Assembly: GCA_017531485.1 (NCBI GenBank)
Contig: JAFXKY010000037.1
Coordinates: 1-62,532 of the forward strand
DNA: 62,532 nt
Direction: 5' to 3'
From: Eubacteriaceae bacterium
Lineage (GTDB): Bacteria; Bacillota; Clostridia; Eubacteriales; Anaerofustaceae
The translations under genes and the position numbers were made by a program. Shown piece after piece: positions 50,645 to 59,092 of this stretch. The stretch's first letter is position 1. Each line of letters begins with the position of its first letter. The notes below the pieces were generated by a model that was not told the DNA's origin, did no database searches, and was given only the letters and a program-made list of their open reading frames with translations.

Positions 50645-50707
50645 TTATTCATCCTTCATTTGCATTATATCACAGTATATATAATTATCAAAACACTTTT
50701 ATACCGA
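50645..50707. repeat. 63-base direct repeat with minus-strand promoter (copy 2)
   Basis: Near-perfect copy of 50182-50244. TTGATA (50686-50691), 16 bases, TATAAT (50664-50669) on the minus strand, driving the 104-residue gene. Confidence 0.93.
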
Positions 50708-50725
50708 TGCAGTTGTATTTATACC

Positions 50726-50775
50726 TTTCCCCCTTACTTATAAGGGGAAAGGTAGCCGGGTGCCGCAGGGGGATC
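50726..50775. repeat. CCCCTTA...TAAGGGG intergenic repeat abutting sigK
   Basis: Hairpin CCCCTTA (50730-50736) / TAAGGGG (50741-50747) within a 25-base near-palindrome, then GTGCCGCAGGGGGATC whose final bases overlap the sigK stop codon on the minus strand. It may also act as the sigK terminator. Confidence 0.7.
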
Positions 50776-51478
50776 ATCTCTGCTCATCTGTCATTCCTTC
50801 CGCCAGTTTTCCGAGAGCCTTTTTTTCGATGCGGGAAACGTAGCTGCGGGAGATGGAGAGGATCTTTGAGACCTCGATCTGGGTATATCTCCTGCCGCGT
50901 GGGTTAAGGCCGTATCGAAGCTTTATTATTGCCCTTTCGCGGTCATCAAGGGCGGAATCGATAAGCGAATATAATTTCGCTGTCTGAGATGCGAGATCAA
51001 GGCGGTATGCCACATCTTCGTCTTCAACGGCGAGAACGTCCATAAGGGATATGCCTGAACCTTCGTCGTCCGTACCGATGAAATCTTCAAGGGAAACGTT
51101 GGCGGAGAGCTTCTGTTCGCTCCTTATCGCCATAAGTATCTCATTGTCGATACATTTGGCGATATATCCCGCGATGCGCGGCGCTTTTTTTGAATCGAAT
51201 GTGTTCACACCCTTTATAAGCCCGATGGTTCCGATTGAAAGAAGATCCTCCTGATCAATGGAGCAGGTGGAATATTTCTTCGCCACGTGTGCCACAAGGC
51301 GCATATTGTGCATGATGAGTTTTTGTTTTGCGTTCTCATCGCCTTTTTCCATGAGGGAAACGAGGTGACGCTCTTCGTCTGCGGAAAGCTTCGGCGGGTA
51401 TGTTTCCGCGTTGTGAAGGTATCCGAGAAAGAAAAATACTTTCGAGAGAAGTTCAAGAAGCTGAATCAGCGCGATCAT
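50774..51478 (-). CDS. sigK: Sporulation sigma factor sigma-K
   Basis: A 234-residue sigma-70 factor that directs late mother-cell gene expression during sporulation, including coat genes. The N-terminal hydrophobic pro-sequence (MIALIQLLELLSKVFFFLGY) followed by PPKLSADEE is typical of pro-sigma-K and is removed on activation. Region 2 has LIMHNMRLVAHVAKKY and LLSIGTIGLIKGVNTFD; region 4 ends SILSISRSYVSRIEKKALG-like. ATG 51478 follows AAGGAG. The gene is whole, not split by a skin-type element. It confirms that the organism makes endospores. Confidence 0.93.
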   Translation of the reverse strand: MIALIQLLELLSKVFFFLGYLHNAETYPPKLSADEERHLVSLMEKGDENAKQKLIMHNMRLVAHVAKKYSTCSIDQEDLLSIGTIGLIKGVNTFDSKKAPRIAGYIAKCIDNEILMAIRSEQKLSANVSLEDFIGTDDEGSGISLMDVLAVEDEDVAYRLDLASQTAKLYSLIDSALDDRERAIIKLRYGLNPRGRRYTQIEVSKILSISRSYVSRIEKKALGKLAEGMTDEQR

Positions 51479-51566
51479 AATAAATCTCCTTTTTTTAACG
51501 TAATATATGATGTGGACAAAAAAATAATGAACTTTTAATAAAAATATATATCTTGCGGCCAATCTG

Positions 51567-51575
51567 TGATATAAT
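51567..51575 (+). promoter_or_regulatory. Extended -10 promoter of the cooT-like gene
   Basis: TGATATAAT: TG at 51567-51568 and TATAAT at 51570-51575, with no strong -35. Confidence 0.6.
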
Positions 51576-51598
51576 TAATAAAAAAACGAGGTGAGAAT

Positions 51599-51787
51599 AT
51601 GTGTGAATCAAAGGCATATTTAAAAAATAAAGACGGCGTGGAAACAAAGATCATGGATGCCGTAATCGTGGCAGTTCCGAGAGACAACGGTGTATACCTT
51701 GAAGACATCCTCGGTGACAGCAAGTTCGTAGAAGGAATGTTAAAGGAAATCAAACTCCTTGACCACAGAATCGTTATCGAAGCGTAA
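51599..51787 (+). CDS. CooT-family nickel-binding protein
   Basis: A 62-residue protein matching the CooT family: MCESKAYLKN at the start (conserved Cys2) and LKEIKLLDHRIVIEA at the end. CooT supplies nickel to carbon monoxide dehydrogenase in Rhodospirillum; family members in Clostridia are often far from CODH genes, as here. ATG follows GAGGTGAG. Monocistronic, with a terminator. Confidence 0.82.
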   Translation: MCESKAYLKNKDGVETKIMDAVIVAVPRDNGVYLEDILGDSKFVEGMLKEIKLLDHRIVIEA

Positions 51788-51791
51788 AACA

Positions 51792-51821
51792 AAAAAGACT
51801 GTCAGACGGCAGTCTTTTATA
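51792..51821 (+). terminator. Terminator after the cooT-like gene
   Basis: 8-bp stem AAAGACTG / CAGTCTTT, 8-base loop, A and T runs around it. Confidence 0.85.
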
Positions 51822-51868
51822 ATAATTTTATACTTAACAAATAAATAACTATTAAAAAAGGAGAACAA

Positions 51869-52384
51869 ATGAACACTTACGATGCAATCAAAAAAAGACA
51901 CTCCGCAAGAAGCTACACAGACCGTCAGATCGAAAAGAACGATCTCGAAAAGATCCTTCTCGCAGGCGGCATGGCAGCAGTTGGAATGGGCGCATATGAC
52001 AGCATGAAATTTACTGTCATTCAGAACAAAGACCTTCTCACAGAGATCGACAACGTTGCAGGAGCAGGCAAGAATCATCCGCTTTACGGCGCACCGACTC
52101 TCATCCTTCTCTCCGCAAAAGAGCTCAGACTTCCCAACATCGAATATTCAAACGCAGGATGCGTAATTCAGAATATGATGATCATGGCGGCTGACCTTGA
52201 GATCGACAACATCTACCTCTGGGGCGCGGCTATGGCAGTAAAAAACAACCCCGAACTCAAAGCAAAGCTCAACATCCCCGAAGATTATCACCCCATCGCT
52301 TCAATCGCTCTCGGATATTCCGACAAAGACCGCGACAAGGTGAAAGAAGAAGTAATGAAGATCACTGCTGAATATTTTCTTTAA
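51869..52384 (+). CDS. Nitroreductase-family protein
   Basis: A 171-residue FMN-dependent oxidoreductase of the nitroreductase fold. The start YDAIKKRHSARSYTDRQIEK holds the conserved R-x-S-x-R FMN contact, and the end has PIASIALGYSDKDR, the typical C-terminal IALGYP segment. Compact (the family ranges to 220). ATG follows AAGGAG. Monocistronic; substrate unknown. Confidence 0.9.
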   Translation: MNTYDAIKKRHSARSYTDRQIEKNDLEKILLAGGMAAVGMGAYDSMKFTVIQNKDLLTEIDNVAGAGKNHPLYGAPTLILLSAKELRLPNIEYSNAGCVIQNMMIMAADLEIDNIYLWGAAMAVKNNPELKAKLNIPEDYHPIASIALGYSDKDRDKVKEEVMKITAEYFL

Positions 52385-52387
52385 TAA

Positions 52388-52420
52388 TAAGGTCCGTACC
52401 ATAACGTACGGACTTATTTA
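52388..52420. terminator. Bidirectional terminator
   Basis: 8-bp stem GTCCGTAC / GTACGGAC with CATAAC loop, flanked by A- and T-rich runs, between convergent genes. Confidence 0.85.
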
Positions 52421-53230
52421 TTTATCATTCTTTCTTTTTATAACAAATATCACACCTGTCCCCGCCGCAATTATTGCAGGCAGAAGAATATACATTCCCG
52501 TTTTGTTTTCCTTACTTCCGCTGTCTGCATTATAATCTTTTTCCGGCTTATCCCCTTCCGTTAGTTCAGCTTCTCCGAAAAGGATCTTTTCCGGCTCTTC
52601 CGCATCGGATGAGAGTATGTCTTCAACCTTATAATGCTCCACGACTCTCACGGGCTCGCTCCACGGGGAAATGAATGTAATATATTTTTTTTCTTTCGGA
52701 TCTTCTATGGTATAGACAAATCTCGCCTTGATAAAAACAGGGTTTTTGTCAAAGTCATACAGATTTACATTCTTCCAACCGTCGTTGTCACCTCTGTAAG
52801 CTTTTTCATAAAGAATGTCGAGGTATTCATCAAACTGCATATCTAAGATCTTGTCTGTAATGATCATTTTTTTTGCGTTACATCTTATATAAACGGGGCT
52901 TTTGAAAAATCCTGCCTTGTCAGGCTCCCATGACGGTTTATAATTCCATGAAACATCATCCCCGACAGAATAATCAAACTGCACAGTCAGGTTTGAGTTT
53001 TCCCTGACGCCGTAGGACATATAAAGCTCTTCTTCATCAAGAGAAGAGATCTCTATGATCTCAGGGGCATTTTTTATGGCAACGCTGATTGAAGTATGTC
53101 CCGATGAATACGTTTCAAAACAGATGATCTCCGGCTGAGAAATATTCACTCCACCTTCCGATGCAGCAGCATTGGTGGGGATAAGCAGCAAAATAATAAG
53201 AAGAATTATATATTTTTTTAATCTTTCCAT
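52418..53230 (-). CDS. Uncharacterised surface protein, signal peptide and C-terminal anchor
   Basis: A 270-residue protein. Signal peptide (about residues 1-26, ending PTNAAAS), an external beta-rich domain of about 200 residues, then a helix YILLPAIIAAGTGVIFVI and a short KRKNDK tail. This is the type I membrane arrangement. No LPxTG motif. ATG 53230 follows AAGGTAG; the longer frame adds a non-signal leader. No family recognised. Confidence 0.65.
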   Translation of the reverse strand: MERLKKYIILLIILLLIPTNAAASEGGVNISQPEIICFETYSSGHTSISVAIKNAPEIIEISSLDEEELYMSYGVRENSNLTVQFDYSVGDDVSWNYKPSWEPDKAGFFKSPVYIRCNAKKMIITDKILDMQFDEYLDILYEKAYRGDNDGWKNVNLYDFDKNPVFIKARFVYTIEDPKEKKYITFISPWSEPVRVVEHYKVEDILSSDAEEPEKILFGEAELTEGDKPEKDYNADSGSKENKTGMYILLPAIIAAGTGVIFVIKRKNDK

Positions 53231-53316
53231 AAAACTACCTTTTTCGACTTTTGTTACGAGTATTATATATTCACGCACATTACTATGCAACAAAAAAATG
53301 AGAAAGAGAGAGATTT

Positions 53317-53784
53317 ATGACTCAAAAGAAGAAGACATTAATTGCATTCATCGCTCTGACATTCGCTGTGGGGCTGTTGGCGGGGTTTTTGATAATGGAC
53401 TACACTGACAATTACCTGTTACTGGAAAAGCCGCCTGTTGCCCCTCCGAAGTGGCTGTTTCCCGTCGCGTGGAACACTTTATATCTTCTGATCTCCGTCG
53501 CGGGAGCACTCGCGTATGATGCGGTGGATTATTCCGAGAAAAGAGCCGTCCTGCTCCTTTACGGCTTACAGCTTCTTTTAAATTTCCTGTGGCCCGTATT
53601 TTTCTTCAGGGTGGGAAACATCATGCTTGCGTTTTATGATCTGATAGCACTTTGGGTGGTGATACTCGTAAATATAATCTTCTACGCAAGGGTAAACAAA
53701 TATTCCTCGTATTTATTTATTCCGTATATCTTATGGGTCAGCTTCGCCGCATATCTGAATTACGGGATCTATATCCTCAACTGA
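53317..53784 (+). CDS. tspO: TspO/MBR-family membrane protein
   Basis: A 155-residue five-helix protein of the TspO (tryptophan-rich sensory protein/translocator) family, which binds porphyrins and related ligands. Family segments PPKWLFPVAWNTLYLLI, LNFLWPVFFFRVG and IPYILWVSFAAYLNYGIYIL are all present. Five helices at about 9-28, 45-66, 78-97, 102-123 and 132-152. Start ATG follows GAGAAAGAGAG. Monocistronic. Confidence 0.9.
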   Translation: MTQKKKTLIAFIALTFAVGLLAGFLIMDYTDNYLLLEKPPVAPPKWLFPVAWNTLYLLISVAGALAYDAVDYSEKRAVLLLYGLQLLLNFLWPVFFFRVGNIMLAFYDLIALWVVILVNIIFYARVNKYSSYLFIPYILWVSFAAYLNYGIYILN

Positions 53785-53863
53785 TCTTTACCGATCTCTT
53801 TTTGATGTCACAATATGACGAAATAATAATATTATATTCCGAAGACATCTGAAAGGAGAAGTT

Positions 53864-54058
53864 ATGAACAGAATTGGTTTCATACCCCTTGTTCCGTTTA
53901 TGCCGGATGATGCGAAATACGCAAATGCGTACACGCCTTATCAGCTTGATGTTGATGAATACTGTCTTGAGGAAGCCCTTAAAAAAGGCACGCTTTATAT
54001 GGCTCTTGACAGCGAATATAAAATAAGGCTCGACGGAGGGGATAAAGTATGCTGTTAA
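53864..54058 (+). CDS. cotJA: Spore coat-associated protein CotJA
   Basis: A 64-residue small coat protein. The opening IPLVPFMPDDAKYANAYTPY is close to the CotJA pattern (proline-rich, aromatic). It ends KVCC. ATG follows AAAGGAG. First of the cotJABC operon, and cotJB starts within its last codons (10-base overlap). Expected to be made in the mother cell under sporulation sigma factors; I could not assign a promoter box. Confidence 0.88.
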   Translation: MNRIGFIPLVPFMPDDAKYANAYTPYQLDVDEYCLEEALKKGTLYMALDSEYKIRLDGGDKVCC

Positions 54059-54339
54059 ATGACAAAAAACGTCAGGAGATGCTTGAGAAGATAATGCAGT
54101 ATCGCTTCGCTGTTGTTGAAACGACGCTTTATCTCGACACTCATCCCAATGACTGCGAAATTATAAAACGCCACAATCACTTTGCCCGCAAAGCAAAGGA
54201 GCTTATGGCGGAATATGAAAAGACATACGGCGAGATGCTCTGCATTTATTCGGATTCCGACGTCGTATGGAACTGGCCGGAAAATTTCCCCTTTGATTTC
54301 GGGAAATGCTGTGCGTACTGCAAAACTTCGGAGGTATAA
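54049..54339 (+). CDS. cotJB: Spore coat protein CotJB
   Basis: A 96-residue coat protein. Central VVETTLYLDTHPNDCEIIKR is the CotJB signature, followed by helices and a NWPENFPFDFGKCC end. Overlaps cotJA and is 3 bases before cotJC. Its role is structural in the inner coat, with CotJC. Confidence 0.9.
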   Translation: MLLNDKKRQEMLEKIMQYRFAVVETTLYLDTHPNDCEIIKRHNHFARKAKELMAEYEKTYGEMLCIYSDSDVVWNWPENFPFDFGKCCAYCKTSEV

Positions 54340-54342
54340 AAG

Positions 54343-54924
54343 ATGTGGGAATATAAAAAGATATTACAATACCCCGTTCAGACCTGCGGCAAGAATCTGC
54401 GCATGGCGAAAAACGTACTGACGCAGTACGGCGGACCTGACGGAGAGCTCGGAGCATCTCTTCGCTATCTCACCCAGAGGTATTCCGTACCCCATGACGA
54501 AGTCCGCGCTCTTTTAACGGACATCGGAACTGAAGAACTCGGGCATTTAGAGATGATAGCAGTAATCTTCGGGCAGCTCACGGAAGGTGCCACAAAAGAC
54601 GAGCTTATCAAGGCAGGGCTTGACGGATACAACATCGAGCATGGCTGCAATCCGTTTTACGTCAACACTTCAGGTCAGACCTTTGACACGTATGTTATCG
54701 GTTCAAAGGGAGATGCGAGGGTGGATCTTTACGAAGACATGGCGGCGGAGCAGAAAGCGAGGATCACTTACGAAAATCTCATAAAGATGAGTGATGACGA
54801 GCGTCTGAACAAGACACTCATCTTCCTCAGAGAGCGCGAAGTGGTTCATTTCCAGCGTTTCGGCGAAGCGTTAAGGCTTGTGGATGATTATTATTCCACA
54901 GACAGATATTTTTATAAAAAGTAA
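54343..54924 (+). CDS. cotJC: CotJC, manganese-catalase-family spore coat protein
   Basis: A 193-residue ferritin-like four-helix protein related to Mn catalases. Metal-binding residues are visible in GTEELGHLEMI (Glu and His) and REREVVHFQRFGEAL (Glu, His). It ends the cotJABC operon; in Bacillus and Clostridium it sits in the spore coat and may protect against peroxide. GGEL-type N-terminus: YGGPDGELGASLRYLTQRYS. Confidence 0.92.
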   Translation: MWEYKKILQYPVQTCGKNLRMAKNVLTQYGGPDGELGASLRYLTQRYSVPHDEVRALLTDIGTEELGHLEMIAVIFGQLTEGATKDELIKAGLDGYNIEHGCNPFYVNTSGQTFDTYVIGSKGDARVDLYEDMAAEQKARITYENLIKMSDDERLNKTLIFLREREVVHFQRFGEALRLVDDYYSTDRYFYKK

Positions 54925-54927
54925 TTT

Positions 54928-54955
54928 AAATACCGTCCCTTTGGGGCGGTATTTT
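54928..54955 (+). terminator. Terminator of cotJABC
   Basis: 12-bp stem AAATACCGTCCC / GGGGCGGTATTT (one G-U pair) with TTT loop, then T. Confidence 0.85.
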
Positions 54956-54990
54956 CAGACAGATGAAGATTTGAAAATTTAAATAATGTG

Positions 54991-55242
54991 GAAAAGTGCG
55001 CTGCACTTTTCTTCTTTTTTGATCCCCGCCCACCTCCCCCGCGCCGCAACCGATGCCGGGGCATCGGTTCCCGAAGGCTCCGCCTTCGGGTGCGGGTCGC
55101 AGAGCGACCCGCGCGGCGCGGCCGCCGCCGTAAAATCCGCAAAGCGGATTTTGCCTGAGGCAGAGCCTCAGGCAGCGAAGCGCAGAGCGCTTCGCACGGC
55201 GGCGCCCGTCCCCCTTACTCGTAAGGGGGATACAGGGGGATC
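54991..55242. repeat. Multi-hairpin cluster B (GC-rich, non-coding)
   Basis: A second chain of perfect hairpins like cluster A. Arms: 54991-54999/55003-55011 (then TTCTTTTTT, terminator-like); 55048-55056/55061-55069; 55070-55078/55082-55090; 55092-55100/55104-55112; 55132-55140/55144-55152; 55153-55161/55165-55173; 55175-55183/55187-55195; and CCCCCTTAC/GTAAGGGGG 55210-55218/55221-55229. GCGCCGC (55041-55047) pairs with GCGGCGC (55199-55205) around the set. Stem AAAATCCGC/GCGGATTTT is shared with cluster A. No gene is seen here. Confidence 0.85.
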
Positions 55243-55293
55243 ATTTCACCAAAAGTCCAATATAAAAAGCCCCGCATAATGCAGGACTTTAAA

Positions 55294-56469
55294 CTACTGC
55301 GTAATACACATCAGAAACGCTTTGTATGCAACCTTCATGCATTCTTCATCAGGCGAGAAGTATTCGCTGTGCAGAACCTGCTCACTTCCCTGCCCTTCAC
55401 CTCGACATCCGACGTTGAAGTAACATCCGGGAGCCGCTTTGGTGAAATATGCGAAATCATCCGCCCCAAGACTCGGCTCATTCATGGGGATCACTTTATC
55501 TTCCCCGAGAAGCTTCCTGCATCGTCCGGAAAGAAGGGCTGTCTTTTCAGGATCGTTGTGAAGCTCCGGATATCCTGCGTGGAATATCACTTCCGCCTCG
55601 GCTCCGAAACTGCGGGCGATGCCCTGCGCCCTGTCTTCAAGCCTTCCGGCAAGGGTTTCTATCACATCCGTGCTCAAAGCCCTGAGCGTTCCCGTCATAT
55701 TGACTTCGCCGCATACGATATTCAGCCTTGTGCCGCCCTGTATTGTCCCGATGGTGAGGACCACAGGCGTTGTCGGCGCAAAACTGCGTGATACAATGCT
55801 CTGAAGCGCCGTTATTATCTCCGCCGATACAACTATCGCGTCAATGCCCTGATCCGGATGCGCACCGTGACAGGATACTCCGCGCACATTTATCTCAAAA
55901 TTCTTCACCGCCGCATTCATAACTCCCGGCATAAGCGTGATGCTTCCCACAGGGATCGTCGGATCGACGTGTATGCCGTATACTTCGTCTGCATCAGGAT
56001 CTTTCATACATCCGAGGGATATCATCTTTTCCGCGCCGCCGACACTTTCTTCCGCAGGCTGTAAAAATGCCTTGACCGTAAACGGCAGTTCGTCTTCATA
56101 TTCCTTCAAAACGAGCATCGTCCCCACAACGCTCGCAAGATGTACGTCATGTCCGCAGGCATGCATTACTCCGGCATTCTGCGACGCAAATTCAAGTCCC
56201 GTCATCTCCGTTACGGGAAGCGCATCAAGCTCCGCGCGGAGTCCCGTGCATTTTCCGCCGTGACCTACTGTTGCAACAATTCCCGCACCGTCGGGAAGAA
56301 CGGTGTGATTTATGTTATTCTCATTAAAAATCTCCGTAATGTACTTGATGGTCCCCCTTTCCTTCGTCGAAAGCTCAGGGAATCTGTGTACGTGGCGGCG
56401 GATCTTTAATGCGTGTTCGTAAAATTTATCAGTATCCGCAAGTAATTTTTCAAGCAATGAGTTTTGCAT
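55294..56469 (-). CDS. M20-family amidohydrolase
   Basis: A 391-residue M20D metal-dependent hydrolase of the amidohydrolase/aminoacylase type (hippurate hydrolase, N-acyl-L-amino acid amidohydrolase). Metal ligands appear in MHACGHDVHLASV and in the Glu pair of PAEESVGGAEKMI. It has the small dimerisation domain in the middle and ends LGADDFAYFTKAAPG. ATG follows GAGGAAAG. It lies downstream of the livF end on the same strand, 50 bases away, so it may be co-transcribed and could act on the amino acid derivatives that the transporter imports. Confidence 0.88.
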   Translation of the reverse strand: MQNSLLEKLLADTDKFYEHALKIRRHVHRFPELSTKERGTIKYITEIFNENNINHTVLPDGAGIVATVGHGGKCTGLRAELDALPVTEMTGLEFASQNAGVMHACGHDVHLASVVGTMLVLKEYEDELPFTVKAFLQPAEESVGGAEKMISLGCMKDPDADEVYGIHVDPTIPVGSITLMPGVMNAAVKNFEINVRGVSCHGAHPDQGIDAIVVSAEIITALQSIVSRSFAPTTPVVLTIGTIQGGTRLNIVCGEVNMTGTLRALSTDVIETLAGRLEDRAQGIARSFGAEAEVIFHAGYPELHNDPEKTALLSGRCRKLLGEDKVIPMNEPSLGADDFAYFTKAAPGCYFNVGCRGEGQGSEQVLHSEYFSPDEECMKVAYKAFLMCITQ

Positions 56470-56521
56470 TTCTTTCCTCTGTAATTTTCCTGTAAAAATA
56501 AATTAAGGGACTCAGGAGATC

Positions 56522-57229
56522 CTAAAGTCCCAGATATGCTTTTTTGACTCTGTCATCATCCATAAGCTCTTTGGCTGTGCCACTCATGGATATTCTTCCG
56601 ACTTCGAGTACATACGCCCTGTCAGCGATCGAAAGCGCCATTTTCGCGTTCTGTTCAACGAGCAGGATAGTGATTCCCTTTTCGTGGAAGATCTTGATAA
56701 TGGAGAGTATTTCCTTTACGAGAAGCGGACTCAGCCCCATTGACGGCTCGTCAAGAAGAAGTATCTTCGGATCGCTCATTATCGCCCTTCCCATAGCAAG
56801 CATCTGCTGTTCGCCGCCTGAAAGTGTTCCGGCAAGCTGCTTCGTTCTTTCCCTGAGGCGCGGGAAGTGTTCATACACTTCTTCCATTTCGTCCTTTAAA
56901 GTCTGCTTGTCGATCTTTCTCATGTGTGCGCCCATGACGAGGTTTTCCGCAACTGTCATATTCGGGAAGATGTGTCTTCCTTCCGGAACGTGCGCCATTC
57001 CGAGAGAAACGATCTTATGGTTAGGTGTCTTTATGAGGTCATGTCCGTCATATTCGATCTTTCCGCTTTTCGGCGCGAGAAGACCTGTGATAGCGTGAAG
57101 GATAGTCGTCTTTCCCGCACCGTTTGCACCGATGAGGGTTACGAGCTCCCCGTCATTAACTTCCAGACTGACGTCCTTTATTGCGTGGATAGCTCCGTAA
57201 GAAACGTTAAGATCAGTAATTTTAAGCAT
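56522..57229 (-). CDS. livF: Branched-chain amino acid ABC transporter, ATP-binding protein LivF
   Basis: A 235-residue ABC ATPase. Walker A GANGAGKTT, signature LSGGEQQMLAMGRAI and Walker B ILLLDEPSMGL are intact. Its length and context (last of livKHMGF) make it LivF. ATG follows GAGGAGG, and the livG stop is directly before. Energises uptake of branched-chain amino acids or related compounds. Confidence 0.93.
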   Translation of the reverse strand: MLKITDLNVSYGAIHAIKDVSLEVNDGELVTLIGANGAGKTTILHAITGLLAPKSGKIEYDGHDLIKTPNHKIVSLGMAHVPEGRHIFPNMTVAENLVMGAHMRKIDKQTLKDEMEEVYEHFPRLRERTKQLAGTLSGGEQQMLAMGRAIMSDPKILLLDEPSMGLSPLLVKEILSIIKIFHEKGITILLVEQNAKMALSIADRAYVLEVGRISMSGTAKELMDDDRVKKAYLGL

Positions 57230-58009
57230 TTATTCCTCCTCATCGTCCTTACCGAGATATGCCTCGATAACGTATTTGTTGTGTGCGATCTCTTCGGGAG
57301 AGCCCGATGCGATGATGTTGCCGTAATCAAGTACGGTGATCCTTTCGCAGATCTTCATGACAAGACTCATGTCGTGTTCAATAAGAAGAATGGAAATTCC
57401 GAAACGGTCGCGGATAAGGTTTATTATCTCGAGAAGCTCCGCCGTTTCCGTCGGGTTCATTCCTGCGGCAGGTTCGTCAAGCATGAGAACCTTCATATCC
57501 GTCGCAAGGGCGCGGGCGATCTCAAGCTTTCGCTGCTGTCCGTAAGGAAGGTTTGCGGCAACCGTGTCTGCCTTGTCTTCAAGACCTACGACCTTTAAAA
57601 GCTCCATAGCCCTTTCTTTTTCCTGAGCTTCCTGCTTCCAGAAGCTTTTCGGGTGAGTAAATGCGGAGAAGAGCTTATAACCAAACTTTCTGTCGCGTGC
57701 CACGAGAACATTTTCAATGACCGTCATATTTGAAAACAGCCTGATGTTCTGGAACGTTCTTGCAACTCCTGCCTCAACCATTGCGTGAGCAGGTTTGCCG
57801 TTCATTTTCGTTTCCCCGATATAATAATCCCCTTCTGTCGGCTTATATACCCCTGTGAGAAGGTTAAATACCGTCGTCTTGCCTGCGCCGTTGGGTCCGA
57901 TGAGCCCTACGAGCTCCCCTTCGCGCAGTTCGAGGTTGAAATCATTTACCGCCTTCAGTCCGCCGAAGGAGATGCCGAGATGTTCTGCTCTTAAAATAAC
58001 GTCGCTCAT
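57230..58009 (-). CDS. livG: Branched-chain amino acid ABC transporter, ATP-binding protein LivG
   Basis: A 259-residue ABC ATPase. Walker A GPNGAGKTT, signature LPYGQQRKLEIARALA and Walker B VLMLDEPAAGMNP. The LivG-type C-terminal extension YVIEAYLGKDDEEE is present. Its start overlaps the livM stop. Confidence 0.93.
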   Translation of the reverse strand: MSDVILRAEHLGISFGGLKAVNDFNLELREGELVGLIGPNGAGKTTVFNLLTGVYKPTEGDYYIGETKMNGKPAHAMVEAGVARTFQNIRLFSNMTVIENVLVARDRKFGYKLFSAFTHPKSFWKQEAQEKERAMELLKVVGLEDKADTVAANLPYGQQRKLEIARALATDMKVLMLDEPAAGMNPTETAELLEIINLIRDRFGISILLIEHDMSLVMKICERITVLDYGNIIASGSPEEIAHNKYVIEAYLGKDDEEE

Positions 58010-59091
58010 TATTTTTCTCCTCCTTCGCCTGCCGCTGCTTTCCCCGCTTTCTTTTCAGCGGCTTTTTTTTCTTTGCGTGCCTGAACTTTATTTGTAAAAT
58101 CAAAATATTTGTCGAGCTGTTCTGTAAGACTGAATTCGTAACTTCCGAAAAGTCCCTGCGGACGGTATATCATAACGAGTATGAGCGCTACTGAATAAGC
58201 GAGCATACGGTAATCCGCAAAGCTTCTGAGTGCTTCCGGAAGGACTGTAAGGACAGTACCTGCAATAACGCTTCCTGAGAATGAACTCATGCCGCCGAAA
58301 ACTCCCATGATTACGTATTCAATGGATTTGTTGAAGTCGAATGTACCCGGAGCGAGTGTTCCGAGATAGTGTGCGAAGATCCCTCCCGCAAGACCTGCAA
58401 AGAATGCAGACATAGAGAACGCGAGGATCTTGTAACGCGTTGTTTTGATGCCGACTGCTGTTGCGGCGATCTCGTCTTCACGGATCGCTTTCAATACTCT
58501 GCCGTAACGGCTTCTTGCGAAACAGAAAAGGAACGCCAGAGAGAGGACCGTGATCCAGTATACCACATAAAAGTCCGCAAGACGGTTGATGCCGATGAGC
58601 GCCTGACCTGCGCTTCCCTGCGCAAGACCTTTGCCGCCGCAGATCTTGAGGTTCTGAATGATAACGCGGATGATCTCCCCGAAACCGAGGGTGGCGATAG
58701 CGAGATAGTCGCCTTTAAGTCGGAGTGTCGGTGCGCCGACGAGAACTCCGAAGATTGCCGCGAGGATGCCGCCTGCAATGATAGCGATGATGAATCTGAA
58801 GAAGTTTTCGATTCCGCTTCCGTTTAAGATATCCGCATTTGCGAAGGCTTTTGTGATGAGGGCAGCGGTGTACGCGCCGATAGCCATAAATCCTGCGTGA
58901 CCGATGACGAGCTGACCGAGATATCCGGTAGCCACGTTAAGGCTTGCTGTCATGATGATCGAAATGCACGCGAGCATTAAAATACCCATGACATAATTAT
59001 TAAAGATACCCGTTTCCCTCAAAACCACAAGGATTAAAAACAAGAGAGTAACGGCGATGAAATTGACCTTTGAAGATAATTTACTGAACAT
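58009..59091 (-). CDS. livM: Branched-chain amino acid ABC transporter, permease LivM
   Basis: A 360-residue inner-membrane permease with about 9-10 helices and the family signature GYLGQLVIGHAGFMAIGAYTA. The C-terminus is a basic Lys/Ala/Gly-rich tail (EKKAAEKKAGKAAAGEGGEK). ATG 59091 is set by AAGGTGTG; the longer frame overlaps livH. Pairs with LivH. Confidence 0.92.
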   Translation of the reverse strand: MFSKLSSKVNFIAVTLLFLILVVLRETGIFNNYVMGILMLACISIIMTASLNVATGYLGQLVIGHAGFMAIGAYTAALITKAFANADILNGSGIENFFRFIIAIIAGGILAAIFGVLVGAPTLRLKGDYLAIATLGFGEIIRVIIQNLKICGGKGLAQGSAGQALIGINRLADFYVVYWITVLSLAFLFCFARSRYGRVLKAIREDEIAATAVGIKTTRYKILAFSMSAFFAGLAGGIFAHYLGTLAPGTFDFNKSIEYVIMGVFGGMSSFSGSVIAGTVLTVLPEALRSFADYRMLAYSVALILVMIYRPQGLFGSYEFSLTEQLDKYFDFTNKVQARKEKKAAEKKAGKAAAGEGGEK

Positions 59092-59092
59092 A

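Noticed and set aside
50774..51478. A skin-type element interrupting sigK
   Set aside because: The sigK frame is continuous over 234 residues with all conserved regions, so no prophage interruption is present.
55279..55791. A 170-codon plus-strand frame
   Set aside because: It is antisense to the M20 amidohydrolase gene, which keeps all its metal-binding motifs.
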